A stretch of DNA of 64,000 nt from Helicobacter sp. 16-1353 (GTDB lineage Bacteria > Campylobacterota > Campylobacteria > Campylobacterales > Helicobacteraceae), in the NCBI RefSeq assembly GCF_003288815.1, contig NZ_NHYM01000008.1:36968-100967 (forward strand), written 5' to 3'. The notes beneath the pieces were generated by a model. That model had not been told where the DNA came from. It worked only from the letters and a program-made list of their open reading frames with translations, and did no database searches. Numbering within the stretch: position 1 is the first letter of the stretch; every line of letters starts with the position of its first letter. The translations under genes and the position numbers were made by a program. Below, piece by piece: positions 25,406 through 35,417 of this stretch.

Positions 25406-27430
25406 TTATTTCTTTTTATCTGCAATGGATTGCTCTATCATCATATTTAAGCTATTGAATGAATTATTTGCTTTTGCTATTTGTCCATCATATGCTGCAA
25501 AGCGATTAGCCATCATTTCATATCTACTATTTAATAATTCCATATTTCGTGTCCTATCTGCCTTTAGTCGTTTATCGTCATTCGTGATACTATCCTCAAA
25601 TAATTTCAATCTTGCGTTTTCTCCTGTAGTAAGGGAATCCAACTCTTTTGTTACAAGACTAAAAACTCCCTGTGTTTCTACCTCTTTGCCATTTATAGTA
25701 GCTTTACCGCCTCTAAAAAAATCCATTACTTTATCTGGATTAGCAGTAATTTCACTTTGTAATTTACCTTCATCTAAAATTAAAAGTCCATCATCATTAA
25801 AACTAAGACCATAATTTACAATACTTTCATATCGTCCATCTGCAAAATTTATCGAAGCTAAAGCACGATGAAGTGAATTTTTAATCACTCTAATATCACT
25901 TACCCCATTAAAGATTCCAGCGATTTTTGTGTCCTCATCGTATCTAGTCAATTCATCTAATTTTGGGATAAGTAAATTATAGTTTTCCACAAATGCTTTT
26001 ACTTCCTCTAAAATCGTCGCATTATTTCTATCAACTCTAATATTTACATCTTTTTGGCTAGGGGATAAAAGCTCTAAAGTAACGCCATTTATAATATCAT
26101 CAATGGTATTATTAGGGCGACTTACATTTACACCATTATAGGTTAGATTCGCATTTGAAGATTGTTGGATATTTTTAATCCCAATAGATGGTGCTAAAAT
26201 AGTCCAATCCTTAAAATCCCCCGGAACAAGTCCTAATTTTTTTAGTGCCTCTTGATTATCATCTACTGCCCTAATAGAAGCTTCCCCTGTATTAGTATTG
26301 ATAACTAAGAATCCATCATTATTTATTTTGGCATAATATCCGCTAATGGCATTTATGGCATTAACGATAGCAGTTTCGTTCATTTCTTTTGTGTTATCAA
26401 CGGAAGTAATCATTGATAAATCAAGATTCTCTCCCCCAATAGTAACTACACCTGAAATCAACCCTGCACTAATACTATTTGTCCCAACAATAGTATCATC
26501 TTCGCTAACACTTTTATTTGTAAATAATTCGCTTGATTTGATTCCATCAACGCTAATACCAAATCCCCTTTTGTCATTTAAAATCAATCTTTTACCATCG
26601 CCACTAAGGCTAATATTTATATCTCCATTTTTTAGTAATTCAACAAGTTCCAAATCATTGGTGATAGCATTTATTATTGCCTCTTTTAAGATACTTGCAT
26701 TTTGTTTAGATTCTGGATTGCTTTGAGAGAGATTGACATTGATTATTTTATTATTGCCATTTTTATCAACAAAACTTATACTAAAATCCCCATCTACTAG
26801 GTTTAAAGCACCATTTGCAATATCTCTTGAAATAAGCGTATTTCCAAAATAAATATTATTGCTTTCACCTGTATCCCTAGAATTTATCATTAAGGAAAAA
26901 GCATTTTCTCCTTCGCCTGTTTTCATAATAGAGGCATTTACTTCGCCATTAGTTTCATCGATAATCTTTTGTGCAACATCATTTAGGGTATCTGTATTGT
27001 TGATTTTTATCTTGTAATCTTTGCCATTAATATTAAATTTAAACAATGTATTACTTGTAGAAAAAATATCATCTCTTGAAGCGAATTTTAATCCTAATTC
27101 ATTCACAGAATTTCTAGCAATCTCACTTACATTGATTTTTATATCTTGCACCGGCACACCCGCACCAACGCTAACTTTTACTGAGCTTTCATCGCTTGAA
27201 GTCGCCGTTCTCTCTAGATATGATGAATAATCAGCTATTTTCTTGGAGCTACTTTTTAGGGAATTTAGCATTGTTGTAAGCCCGACAAGCTCGGTTTGTT
27301 TTTCTATATTTTCTTGTAATTTTTTATCGATTGGAGCTATTTGAGCATTTTCATCTGCTTGTTTTAATTTATCAATAATATCATAATTTAAAACCCCGCT
27401 ACCTACTCCAAGCGAGCTTAATGGATTCAT
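25406..27430 (-). CDS. fliD: Flagellar filament cap protein FliD
   Basis: A 674-residue hook-associated protein 2 that caps the filament and inserts flagellin subunits. The N-terminal part (SSLGVGSGVLNYDIIDKLKQADE) and the C-terminal coiled segment (MANRFAAYDGQIAKANNSFNSLNMMIEQ) are typical. The middle is a long variable domain, and the length fits Helicobacter FliD. No cleavable signal. In operon flaG-fliD-fliS-fliT. Confidence 0.95.
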   Translation of the reverse strand: MNPLSSLGVGSGVLNYDIIDKLKQADENAQIAPIDKKLQENIEKQTELVGLTTMLNSLKSSSKKIADYSSYLERTATSSDESSVKVSVGAGVPVQDIKINVSEIARNSVNELGLKFASRDDIFSTSNTLFKFNINGKDYKIKINNTDTLNDVAQKIIDETNGEVNASIMKTGEGENAFSLMINSRDTGESNNIYFGNTLISRDIANGALNLVDGDFSISFVDKNGNNKIINVNLSQSNPESKQNASILKEAIINAITNDLELVELLKNGDINISLSGDGKRLILNDKRGFGISVDGIKSSELFTNKSVSEDDTIVGTNSISAGLISGVVTIGGENLDLSMITSVDNTKEMNETAIVNAINAISGYYAKINNDGFLVINTNTGEASIRAVDDNQEALKKLGLVPGDFKDWTILAPSIGIKNIQQSSNANLTYNGVNVSRPNNTIDDIINGVTLELLSPSQKDVNIRVDRNNATILEEVKAFVENYNLLIPKLDELTRYDEDTKIAGIFNGVSDIRVIKNSLHRALASINFADGRYESIVNYGLSFNDDGLLILDEGKLQSEITANPDKVMDFFRGGKATINGKEVETQGVFSLVTKELDSLTTGENARLKLFEDSITNDDKRLKADRTRNMELLNSRYEMMANRFAAYDGQIAKANNSFNSLNMMIEQSIADKKK

Positions 27431-27496
27431 AAAACTACACCTTTATATTTTTGTTTAAATTCCCTAGCTTAGCTACTTCTTAAGTTCTTTTTATAT

Positions 27497-27877
27497 TCAA
27501 CCTTTTGTATCTAATATCACGCTTATAATATCTCTCATTTTTTTCATTAATTCCAATGCCTCATCTGTTGGAATCTTTCGTATAACCTCTCCGCTATCTC
27601 TTTGCTTTATTGTCAAAACCAACGATGATATAGAATCCTCATAATCAAAAAGTAGATTAGTATTTATTGATTCCATTTCTTTATTTAATTCTTTTGTTAA
27701 ATCAAGAAGTTTCTGTTCTAATTCTTTCCGCTCTTCTCTACTTAGATTGCTTAATTTATCATCTTCGATTTTAAGCTTTGTGGTAAATACATTTTCCTTT
27801 GCAATATTGTCATAATTGCTTTCTTGAATCATACTATATAGCTGACTATTAACATTATTGTTTATAGAATCTACCAT
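27497..27877 (-). CDS. flaG: FlaG family flagellar protein
   Basis: A 126-residue protein with the FlaG C-terminal signature VIRKIPTDEALELMKKMRDI preceded by a charged coiled region. FlaG influences filament length in related bacteria; its molecular role is unclear. It heads the flaG-fliD-fliS-fliT group, 70 bp downstream of the envC-like stop. Confidence 0.9.
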   Translation of the reverse strand: MVDSINNNVNSQLYSMIQESNYDNIAKENVFTTKLKIEDDKLSNLSREERKELEQKLLDLTKELNKEMESINTNLLFDYEDSISSLVLTIKQRDSGEVIRKIPTDEALELMKKMRDIISVILDTKG

Positions 27878-27922
27878 AATAATTTATTCCTCACCATACA
27901 TAAGAATTTGAATGTTTGTATA

Positions 27923-27930
27923 GTATCGAC
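27923..27930 (-). promoter_or_regulatory. Possible sigma-28 -10 element before flaG
   Basis: The minus strand reads GTCGATAC 46 bp upstream of the flaG ATG, resembling the CGATA core of FliA promoters. The 70-bp gap to the envC-like gene is the first sizeable space in the operon, so a flagellar promoter here would be logical. The -35 is not clear. Confidence 0.35.
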
Positions 27931-27947
27931 ATTTTTTATAAAAAATT

Positions 27948-29159
27948 TTATTTAGCAACAATAAAATCAAGAGGGTTAATATGTTTATCTTTTTGTGTAA
28001 CTTCAAAATTTAATTTATCATTAACATAGGCGATTGTTGCACCTTTTTTGATATTTGAACCAACTTTTGTAGTGCCTAAAATCTCATCAAGATAGGAATA
28101 AATTGTATGGATTCCATTTTTATGTTCGATAATCACTACTTTTTTAAGCATTGCAGTATCTTTTGCAAATACTATTTTTCCATCAAGCACGGATAATACA
28201 GGACTTCGTTTATTAACACTAAAAGTGATAAATTCATTAAAAACACGCATTTTATAAACTGGGTCAAAATATGGTCCATATTTCGTTTCAATTTTATAGT
28301 TTTTAAGTGGTGCAATAGTTTTAGAACCTCTATATTTTGCAGTGCTTACATTTCTATATGAACTACCGATTTGACGAACTTCTAATGGTGCTTCATTGCT
28401 AGTTTTTGCAGGCTCACTTTTAAGTAGTTTTTCACGCTTTTGTTCTTGATTTTCTAATTCTTGTTTTTTTAATATATTTAGACTGACTAGAATCTCTTGA
28501 ATCCCCACTCTTTCTTTATCAAGTTGTTTTAATTCATCATTATAAGAATCTAATTCAATATTTAATTTTTTTGCGAGATTCTGCTGCTCTTTCCTTGCAA
28601 TCTCTAGAATCTCCTTTTTTTCTTTTTGTGAGGTTATGACTTTTTTAGCAGAATCTATTCCATCTTTTATATCTTTCATCTCTTTTGTGGTTGCTTCCTG
28701 CTCTTTTATTATGTTATTTATATGTTGTTTTGCGACATTACTCATCTGTTTTAGGATTTCTTCATTGATTATAGAATCTTCACTCAAAGCTTCTTTAGAG
28801 TTTAAAATCATAGCGATAGTCATATCTTTTAAAATGGTATCTACAAGATTATTTTGTAGGGTTTCTAGTCTATTTGTAAGCTCATTTAATTTAGATTGAA
28901 GGTCTGTATAAACCTTTTCTTGCTCTAAATATACTTTTTGATTTGTATCAATATTCTTTTGAATAAGCCTTATTTGTTTATCTAACTCCTTTATCTTTGC
29001 ATTTTTATCATTTATATTTGCACCTAAGGTTTTTAGTTTTTTATTTATGGCGGATTGTTGGGAAGAAATATTTTGTAGTTTTTGCTGATTTGCCTTAATA
29101 CTTTTATCTGTGTTAGCAAAAAGCAGAGTAAATGAAAAAAGTAAAATAATTAAACGCAT
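27948..29159 (-). CDS. EnvC-like murein hydrolase activator (coiled coil plus degenerate LytM domain)
   Basis: A 403-residue periplasmic protein with a signal peptide (IILLFSFTLLFA), a long coiled coil (about 20-240) and a C-terminal M23/LytM domain (about 279-403). The zinc ligands are missing: the HxxxD strand reads FNEFITF, the HxH motif reads YSY in IHTIYSYLDE, and the last ligand strand reads NFEV. It should therefore not cut peptidoglycan itself but act like EnvC, recruited by FtsEX to activate an amidase. Its start shares one base with the ftsX stop, supporting that partnership. Confidence 0.85.
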   Translation of the reverse strand: MRLIILLFSFTLLFANTDKSIKANQQKLQNISSQQSAINKKLKTLGANINDKNAKIKELDKQIRLIQKNIDTNQKVYLEQEKVYTDLQSKLNELTNRLETLQNNLVDTILKDMTIAMILNSKEALSEDSIINEEILKQMSNVAKQHINNIIKEQEATTKEMKDIKDGIDSAKKVITSQKEKKEILEIARKEQQNLAKKLNIELDSYNDELKQLDKERVGIQEILVSLNILKKQELENQEQKREKLLKSEPAKTSNEAPLEVRQIGSSYRNVSTAKYRGSKTIAPLKNYKIETKYGPYFDPVYKMRVFNEFITFSVNKRSPVLSVLDGKIVFAKDTAMLKKVVIIEHKNGIHTIYSYLDEILGTTKVGSNIKKGATIAYVNDKLNFEVTQKDKHINPLDFIVAK

Positions 29160-29983
29160 TATGGTTCTTTTTGAAATAGAATAACCATAAACACAGAAAA
29201 CATTGATATTACATAAGCACTAAATAATAGAATAAAATAATCTAATACAAATGTTTTCAAACTAAAAATATTAATACCTAGCATAGAGATTATAGAATTT
29301 ATCTTATTATTATTCGACAAAATAAGAACAAGGATAATAACAAATAATGATGAAATGATAGAATCAATCAAAGCAAGGCGATATAGCGGAGCATTTTTAA
29401 ACTTTGAATGTGCCCCTAAATATGTCATAATCTCCATTCTCTCGCTATGTTCGAATCTCCAAACCTCTATTTGCTTTATCATTAAAAGAAAACTCAAAAT
29501 AAAAATAAGACTCGAAAGCACAAGCACACAACCTTTAAGTAAAACAAGTAAGCGATATGTTTGATTATGAGATTTACTAAAAGATTCTATTCTTGTAATA
29601 TCGCCTAGAGATAATAAATCATTTTCAATCTGTTTTATTCTATGTTGATTTGGAAACGAATTTAATGTGAGTGTATAGAAAAATGGCAGGGAATCTTTCA
29701 AATCATCAATATTGCTAGATTGGAATTCTGCATTTATTTCACTTAAGATTCCGCTTGTATCTAGCTTATTTAATGAATGAATCTCACTAACCTTTTGTTT
29801 TATATCAGATTCATTTAATTCTGTTTTACTTACAACTACAATAGCGTAATTCTTACCAATAAGCTCCTCGTGGCTAAGAACCGCACGATTAACTAGCAAT
29901 ATGCTTTCAATTCCCACAAGAAGTGCTATAAGTGGCACAAGCAAAGAAATATACTGCCTAAACCATCTCATGAACAACTCCAT
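29159..29983 (-). CDS. ftsX: Cell division ABC transporter permease-like protein FtsX
   Basis: A 274-residue inner-membrane protein with an N-terminal helix (ISLLVPLIALLVGIESILLV), a large periplasmic loop (about 45-155) and three C-terminal helices, the FtsX layout. It transmits ATP-driven conformational change from FtsE to the periplasmic EnvC-like activator. Overlaps ftsE by 26 bp and the envC-like gene by 1 bp. Confidence 0.9.
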   Translation of the reverse strand: MELFMRWFRQYISLLVPLIALLVGIESILLVNRAVLSHEELIGKNYAIVVVSKTELNESDIKQKVSEIHSLNKLDTSGILSEINAEFQSSNIDDLKDSLPFFYTLTLNSFPNQHRIKQIENDLLSLGDITRIESFSKSHNQTYRLLVLLKGCVLVLSSLIFILSFLLMIKQIEVWRFEHSERMEIMTYLGAHSKFKNAPLYRLALIDSIISSLFVIILVLILSNNNKINSIISMLGINIFSLKTFVLDYFILLFSAYVISMFSVFMVILFQKEP

Positions 29984-30632
29984 TTTCTATATACAAATGC
30001 TTATGATGCATACTTATTTTATCGGGCATTCTGTGTGTTACAACAACTATTGTTATTTTTAATTGTTCATTTACGCCTTTAAGCAAACTCCAAATCAAAT
30101 CGCTACTATAATCATCAAGATTCCCAGTTGGCTCATCGGCAAATATTATCTTAGGATTTCCAGCTAATGCCCTTGCGAGGGCTACTCTCTGCTGCTCTCC
30201 TCCGCTTAATTCAAGTGGATATTTTTTTGCTTTATGCTCTAATCTTATATGTCTTAATAATCGTTCTGTTTTAATCTTGCAAGAATTTTTAGGAAATCCG
30301 CTAATTACCATAGGAAACATAATATTTCGCTCAATATTCCATTCCTTTATAAGCTTATAATCTTGAAACACTATGCCAATTTGTCGCCGAAGCTTACGAA
30401 TACTGCTTTTTGGGGCATTTAATAGATTAAATCCACAAACACTTAAATGCCCATCTCTTATAGGAAGATTGCCATACATTGAGCGAAGAAGCGTTGATTT
30501 GCCACTTCCGCTTACTCCTGTAATAAATGCAAAATCATTTTCTTTTACCTGAAAACTAGCATTTTTAATTATAAGCGGGTCTTTGTTGTATCCAAGGTTT
30601 AGATTCAATGCCGCTATAATTGATGATTTCAC
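29958..30632 (-). CDS. ftsE: Cell division ATP-binding protein FtsE
   Basis: A 224-residue ABC ATPase with Walker [10 protein letters not shown] (39-47), signature [15 protein letters not shown], Walker [14 protein letters not shown] and the switch histidine in VVVTHR. Partner of FtsX in the septal wall-splitting machinery. GTG start at 30632, immediately after the trmB stop. Confidence 0.93.
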   Translation of the reverse strand: MKSSIIAALNLNLGYNKDPLIIKNASFQVKENDFAFITGVSGSGKSTLLRSMYGNLPIRDGHLSVCGFNLLNAPKSSIRKLRRQIGIVFQDYKLIKEWNIERNIMFPMVISGFPKNSCKIKTERLLRHIRLEHKAKKYPLELSGGEQQRVALARALAGNPKIIFADEPTGNLDDYSSDLIWSLLKGVNEQLKITIVVVTHRMPDKISMHHKHLYIENGVVHEMV

Positions 30633-31799
30633 TTAATCCACTCCATACAATTTTACTAACATTTTAAGGGCATTTACATTAGACTTAGTTGGTATAATAT
30701 CTCCTAAAATATTAACTTCACCTTCATTTGACACAACCAAATATATCTTATTTGGAGTATTAAACGCACCAAAAAGAACAAATAAAATATAGCCAAATTG
30801 AGATTGATATATACTTTTTATATGCAAAAAACATTCCTCATTCCAAGACTTTAGGTTGCGAGATTTTAAAATCTTACCCATATCAATGGATTCTAGTATA
30901 ATTTTTAAGGATTCTGCATTTTTAACATTATCTTTTATGCAATCCTTTAGGATAAATTTGGCATTGAAAATATCTTTATTTTGATTAATCCATCGTGCCT
31001 CATATTTGCTAATTATCGTTGCTTGAGTGTTTAGATTAGATTCTATTTGTATGTTTTGATATTTCTTAGCAATATCTAAAGCATATAAAAAATATTCCTT
31101 GCTATCAGTTCTAAGCTCCAAAAATCCGTATTTTTTTAGGATTCTACAGCATTCATCTAAAAATATCTTACTAAAAACTCTTTTTTGTGGATTCTTATCC
31201 CAAGGAATTGGAAAATGTAAATATATAGAATCTATCGCATTTGATGGCAGAATCTCAAATAGATTCCTACAATCGGCATTCATTACAAATAGATTTTTTA
31301 ATCCCAAAATATCTATTTGATTTAGCACTTGTTCGATTGCAGGGCGATAAATCTCAATGCCTAGAAAAATCGAATTAGGATTATTTTTTGCTAGATTTAG
31401 TATATGTCGCCCAGAGCCAAAGCCAATCTCAATGGATAGATTATTAGTAGATTCTAAAAACTCATTAATATCTAAAATATTTAAAAAATATTGATTTAAT
31501 TTAGTTTGTTTTCTAATATTTAGATTATGCGATAGAATCTTGGCATTTGCAATCTCTGCATATATATTCAAAGCTCGCTTAACTATATCAATAGAGCGGA
31601 CTTTTAGATGTTTATTATATTTTAGAAGAATCTTTCCTCCCTTGTATTGCTTAAAAAACAAAAAATGCTCACCATTATGCAAAACTAATATAATGCTATT
31701 ATTATCAAATAATGACTTTGCCTCACATATAAATTCAAAATCTCCACAAACTACGGGATATTTTATATTATCTATTTGTGTGGCAAAAAAATGTGGCAT
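30633..31799 (-). CDS. trmB: tRNA (guanine-N7-)-methyltransferase TrmB, long form
   Basis: Makes m7G46 in tRNA. The catalytic domain occupies about residues 110-270 with SAM loop IEIGFGSGRHI, the IYLHFPIPWDKNPQKRV motif typical of TrmB and the LRTDSKEYF strand. At 388 residues it is much longer than most TrmB proteins (about 200-240), with N- and C-terminal extensions as in the H. pylori homologue. One base separates it from the lipoprotein stop and none from ftsE. Confidence 0.9.
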   Translation of the reverse strand: MPHFFATQIDNIKYPVVCGDFEFICEAKSLFDNNSIILVLHNGEHFLFFKQYKGGKILLKYNKHLKVRSIDIVKRALNIYAEIANAKILSHNLNIRKQTKLNQYFLNILDINEFLESTNNLSIEIGFGSGRHILNLAKNNPNSIFLGIEIYRPAIEQVLNQIDILGLKNLFVMNADCRNLFEILPSNAIDSIYLHFPIPWDKNPQKRVFSKIFLDECCRILKKYGFLELRTDSKEYFLYALDIAKKYQNIQIESNLNTQATIISKYEARWINQNKDIFNAKFILKDCIKDNVKNAESLKIILESIDMGKILKSRNLKSWNEECFLHIKSIYQSQFGYILFVLFGAFNTPNKIYLVVSNEGEVNILGDIIPTKSNVNALKMLVKLYGVD

Positions 31800-31800
31800 A

Positions 31801-32991
31801 TTACTTTATCGATAAATTTACTTCTTCGGAATTATTTGACTCCAAGCCAAATTCATCTACAGCAACAACATAATAAGTATATTCCTTACCAACTCTCATA
31901 TCTTTATCTACAAATAATGTTCCATTTATCTTAAATCTTGTAACATCACCAAATAAGCCACTTTTTCTATATACTAGATAATATTGTGCATCGCTATTTG
32001 CTTCCCATTGTATTTGTGCTTCTTGCTTATCAACATAACCTTTTATGATTTTTGGTGTTTGTGGAATCTTTCTCGTGCTACCTTTTGTCGCCGCACTCAT
32101 ATTGCTCTCAATATTTGTAGAATCTACCCCGCTTACTTTATAATAATAGCTAACATTAGGCGAACCTACATTATCCACAAATCTTGTATTTGAAGTAGAG
32201 CCTATCATACTATAAGCACCATCAATTGTTTTTGAGCGATAAATCTTATAACTTGATGCATCATTTATTTTATCCCAATTTACCACAATGGTAGTTGGGA
32301 GATTATTCGATGCTGTGATACTTCCGCTAACTACAGGTTTCTTTTTTGTTCTAGCTGTTACAATCTTGCTAGGGCGAGAGGGATTTTCCATAAAATCCAT
32401 AGCAACAATTCTATATCTATAACTACTTTCATCATTTAGATTCTCATCAAAATACTCCACCATAAGCCTATGATTAACAATACCTATTGTTTTAAACTCA
32501 CTATTATCTTCTTGTCTTTGCACTAAATAATGTGAAATAGATGGATTTGGATGTGGATTCCATAGTAATTTTACTTTCTTTGGATAGTCATTTGAGGCAT
32601 AAAGACTTTCAACTGGATTTATAAATGATGTTCTAACTTTTACAACCTCACTTCTAGATGAATATGCATTTTTGCTCAATGTGTGGAAATAATAGCTATA
32701 ATCTTTTTCAGGGAAAAGCCCAGAATCTACATAATGACTTGCAAGTGGATTTTGTATATATGCCACTTCCTTATATCCATCTCCATCATCTCGGTATAAA
32801 ACATATCCTTTAAGTGAAGCATCATTTATAACTTCCCATTCAAATGCAACAGAGCTAACATCAGGAATTGTTTTAATATTTTTTACCTGTGGTAGATTTC
32901 TATCAATGCCATCAAGTGAAGATATTGTGCTAGAACACGCACTAAATACTAAAGCTAAGCTTATTATTACTAAGATTTTCCAGAATCTCAT
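31801..32991 (-). CDS. Lipoprotein with fibronectin type III domains
   Basis: A 396-residue predicted lipoprotein with signal peptide and lipobox ending LVFSAC. Three to four fibronectin type III repeats follow (recurrent Y-x-V/L-Y-R-x patterns such as GYVLYRDDGDGYKEV, YKIYRSKTIDGAYSM, YYLVYRKSGLFGD). The role is unknown; FN3 modules often mediate protein or carbohydrate contacts outside the cell. The start at 32991 is supported by GGAGAGAG six bases upstream, although it overlaps rluD by 50 bp. The position matches an H. pylori gene in the same conserved block. Confidence 0.8.
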   Translation of the reverse strand: MRFWKILVIISLALVFSACSSTISSLDGIDRNLPQVKNIKTIPDVSSVAFEWEVINDASLKGYVLYRDDGDGYKEVAYIQNPLASHYVDSGLFPEKDYSYYFHTLSKNAYSSRSEVVKVRTSFINPVESLYASNDYPKKVKLLWNPHPNPSISHYLVQRQEDNSEFKTIGIVNHRLMVEYFDENLNDESSYRYRIVAMDFMENPSRPSKIVTARTKKKPVVSGSITASNNLPTTIVVNWDKINDASSYKIYRSKTIDGAYSMIGSTSNTRFVDNVGSPNVSYYYKVSGVDSTNIESNMSAATKGSTRKIPQTPKIIKGYVDKQEAQIQWEANSDAQYYLVYRKSGLFGDVTRFKINGTLFVDKDMRVGKEYTYYVVAVDEFGLESNNSEEVNLSIK

Positions 32992-33895
32992 TTACTCTCT
33001 CCATATCAAAATTATTTTGCAGATAATCCCGCATATCATCAAACATATCGGCAACAAACGACATTTTGCCAAGATTTGGATGCTCCAAATGCAATATATA
33101 AGAATGTAGCATTATACGCATTTTCTCACCCTTATAACCATATAAACTATCACCTAAAATATGTCGATTAAAACTCTCTAAATGTGCTCTTATTTGATGA
33201 GTGCGACCCGTAGAGAGTTTTGCTAGAATCATTTCTTTCTTAGAATCTTTACTCAAAAGTAATTTAAAAAAATTACTTTTTGAATATCTACCATTTAATC
33301 TATTTGTTTTAGAAATCTTAAGGCGATTTTTTGGATTCCTAGATAGATTACATTCTATTTCCATATTATCTTTAAGCGGTAAATCTATCAAAGCTATATA
33401 AAGTCGTCCCATCGTGTGATTTTGCAATTGTTTGCTTAGATACATATGTGAAATATTGTTTTTTGCAATAACCATAGCACCACTAGTTTGCTTATCAAGC
33501 CTATGCACAATGCCTTCTCGCTTTTCTCCACTTATATTTGATAGCTGAATCTTATTTGCCCGAAGCCAATCCACAAGGCTTTCTTCTTTTAGGCTTGGGG
33601 CTCCGTGTGTAGCGAGATGTGGCGGTTTATTAATCACTAAAATATCATTATCTTCATAGATTCGTTGGATAAAAATATCACTTTTAGATTCCACGCATTC
33701 ATTAGGAATTATCCTACTTAATGTAATAATATCATTTGGTTTTACTAAGATTCCGCTTTTTACTGCGATTTTATAATTTATCTTAACAAGTTGTTTTTTT
33801 ACGAGATTTAACGCTTGACTTCTACTAATATTTAATTTTTGATTTAAAAATAAATCAAGTCTAAGCGGAGAAGTCGTATCACAAATAATATTCAC
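32942..33895 (-). CDS. rluD: RluD-family 23S rRNA pseudouridine synthase
   Basis: A 317-residue RluA/RluD-type enzyme: an N-terminal S4 RNA-binding domain (about 10-65) and a catalytic domain with the invariant aspartate in HRLDKQTSG and the conserved RTHQIRAHL. It should isomerise uridines in helix 69 or related 23S positions. It is the first gene of the long minus-strand operon, with a divergent spacer to rodA. Confidence 0.88.
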   Translation of the reverse strand: MNIICDTTSPLRLDLFLNQKLNISRSQALNLVKKQLVKINYKIAVKSGILVKPNDIITLSRIIPNECVESKSDIFIQRIYEDNDILVINKPPHLATHGAPSLKEESLVDWLRANKIQLSNISGEKREGIVHRLDKQTSGAMVIAKNNISHMYLSKQLQNHTMGRLYIALIDLPLKDNMEIECNLSRNPKNRLKISKTNRLNGRYSKSNFFKLLLSKDSKKEMILAKLSTGRTHQIRAHLESFNRHILGDSLYGYKGEKMRIMLHSYILHLEHPNLGKMSFVADMFDDMRDYLQNNFDMERVNEILENLSNNKLSFSI

Positions 33896-34004
33896 TTTTT
33901 ATTACTCTATTGATATTTTCTATATTTTTTATATATAATCTTGGAATTTTAACCAAATTATCACCTTTTTTATCATAATTTCACCATTTAAGGGGTTTTT
34001 ACTA

Positions 34005-35114
34005 TTGCTTAATATTGATAGAAGAATTATCGCACATTTTGATTACTTGCTAGTATTTACTACATTACCAATAATACTACTATCAATGATGCTTGTATAT
34101 GAAGTCGCCCCTAATCTTATGGTAAAACAAGTAATCTACATTTCAATCACATTTGCTATTAGTGTTATAATATTTATTCTACCTATAAGACGACTCTTTT
34201 GGCTTATCCCATTTTATTATTGGTTTGCAATAATACTACTTATTTCAGTTGAGTTTATAGGCGTTACAAAATATGGTGCACAACGATGGATTGAGCTTCC
34301 ATTATTTGGAATGTCTATCCAACCAAGTGAGATAATAAAAAGTGCATTAATATTAATGTTAGCCTACAATGTCGCAAATGACCCGCCACCAAAAGATGGC
34401 TATCATCTAAAAGGATTCTTAAAACATTCATTTTTCATATTACTTCCAGTTGTTTTAGTAAAGATTCAACCAGATTTAGGAACAGCAATATTAATTTTCA
34501 TCGTTGGCTATGGTATTTTATTCTTAGTTGGTATTCGTAAGCAAATAATGATTGCGATATTTTTCATATCATTAATAATAGCCCCAATCGTTTATAGCAA
34601 TCTCCAAGATTACCAAATAAAGCGTATAGAGCAATACCTAAGCGACAAGCCACAATATCAAGTGCAACAATCAATGATTGCGATAGGAAGCGGTGGCATT
34701 ATAGGCAATGCCCTCGAGAATGCTACACAAGCACAGCTTAAATTTCTCCCCGTGCCAGAGAGTGATTTTATATTTGCATATTTTATGGAAAGATTCGGGC
34801 TAATCGGTGCAATTATCTTATTATCTCTATATCTATTATTGATACTACATTTATTTATATTAAGCTTTTTTCACAAAAAAGATAGGGTCTTGCAAGTATT
34901 AAGTGCTTCGCTTGGATTTTTAATATTTATTCACTTATCTGTAAATATTTTAATGACTATAAAATTAGCACCAGTTGTTGGAGTTCCTATGCCATTTTTT
35001 AGCTATGGCGGAAGTAGCTTTTTGACATTTGGGATACTATTTGCGATATTGCAGAATCTACTTGCTTTTAGATTTATCTTTGAGTATAATTCGTTTCCTT
35101 TTAATAAAAAATAA
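34005..35114 (+). CDS. rodA: Rod-shape-determining peptidoglycan glycosyltransferase RodA (SEDS)
   Basis: A 369-residue SEDS-family membrane enzyme that polymerises lipid II along the lateral wall together with a class B PBP. About ten transmembrane helices, with the SEDS hallmarks QPDLGTA, FLPVPESDFIFAYFMERFG and VPMPFFSYGGSS. Start is TTG 34005 with AAGGGG nine bases upstream; no ATG lies nearby. FtsW is the alternative, but the length and position near rluD fit the H. pylori rodA/mrdB gene. Confidence 0.88.
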   Translation: MLNIDRRIIAHFDYLLVFTTLPIILLSMMLVYEVAPNLMVKQVIYISITFAISVIIFILPIRRLFWLIPFYYWFAIILLISVEFIGVTKYGAQRWIELPLFGMSIQPSEIIKSALILMLAYNVANDPPPKDGYHLKGFLKHSFFILLPVVLVKIQPDLGTAILIFIVGYGILFLVGIRKQIMIAIFFISLIIAPIVYSNLQDYQIKRIEQYLSDKPQYQVQQSMIAIGSGGIIGNALENATQAQLKFLPVPESDFIFAYFMERFGLIGAIILLSLYLLLILHLFILSFFHKKDRVLQVLSASLGFLIFIHLSVNILMTIKLAPVVGVPMPFFSYGGSSFLTFGILFAILQNLLAFRFIFEYNSFPFNKK

Positions 35115-35211
35115 AGCATAATTTATCTATGTTTTTCATCTTTTTTCTTACTAAAAACAAATCAAGCTTTTTAGAAAGTTTTGGCTTTTTAGAAAGTCTT
35201 GTATATTTTTA

Positions 35212-35288
35212 GGACCTTTAGCTCAGCTGGTTAGAGCTATCGGCTCATAACCGATAGGTCGCAGGTTCGAGTCCTGCAAGGTCCACCA
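35212..35288 (+). tRNA. tRNA with CAU anticodon (elongator tRNA-Met, or tRNA-Ile2)
   Basis: A 77-nt cloverleaf with encoded CCA. Acceptor arms GGACCTT and AAGGTCC pair fully, the D-loop is AGCTCAGCTGGTTAGAGCT, the anticodon loop CTCATAA puts CAT at 35246-35248, and the T-arm GCAGGTTCGAGTCCTGC is perfect. The acceptor has a normal 1-72 pair and the anticodon stem lacks three consecutive GC pairs, so it is not the initiator. A CAU tRNA may be elongator Met or the lysidine-modified Ile2; sequence alone leaves this open. Confidence 0.95.
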
Positions 35289-35364
35289 CACACTTCAAAT
35301 AATCCAAATTTATTTAATTTTTACAATAACTAAAATAAATGATTTTTTTGTTATTTTTTTGTCC

Positions 35365-35370
35365 TATAAT
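35365..35370 (+). promoter_or_regulatory. Likely -10 box for the DsbL-like gene
   Basis: TATAAT in a T-rich context, 48 bp before the ATG at 35418, which has an AAGGAG ribosome site. A small palindrome (GTTG...CAAC) lies in the leader. Confidence 0.45.
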
Positions 35371-35417
35371 TTGGCAATGTTGTTAAAAGCAACAATAATT
35401 TTTTTTAAGGAGAAAAT

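Noticed and set aside
35212..35288. Initiator tRNA-Met
   Set aside because: The first acceptor pair is normal (G-C) and the anticodon stem lacks the three GC pairs typical of initiators.
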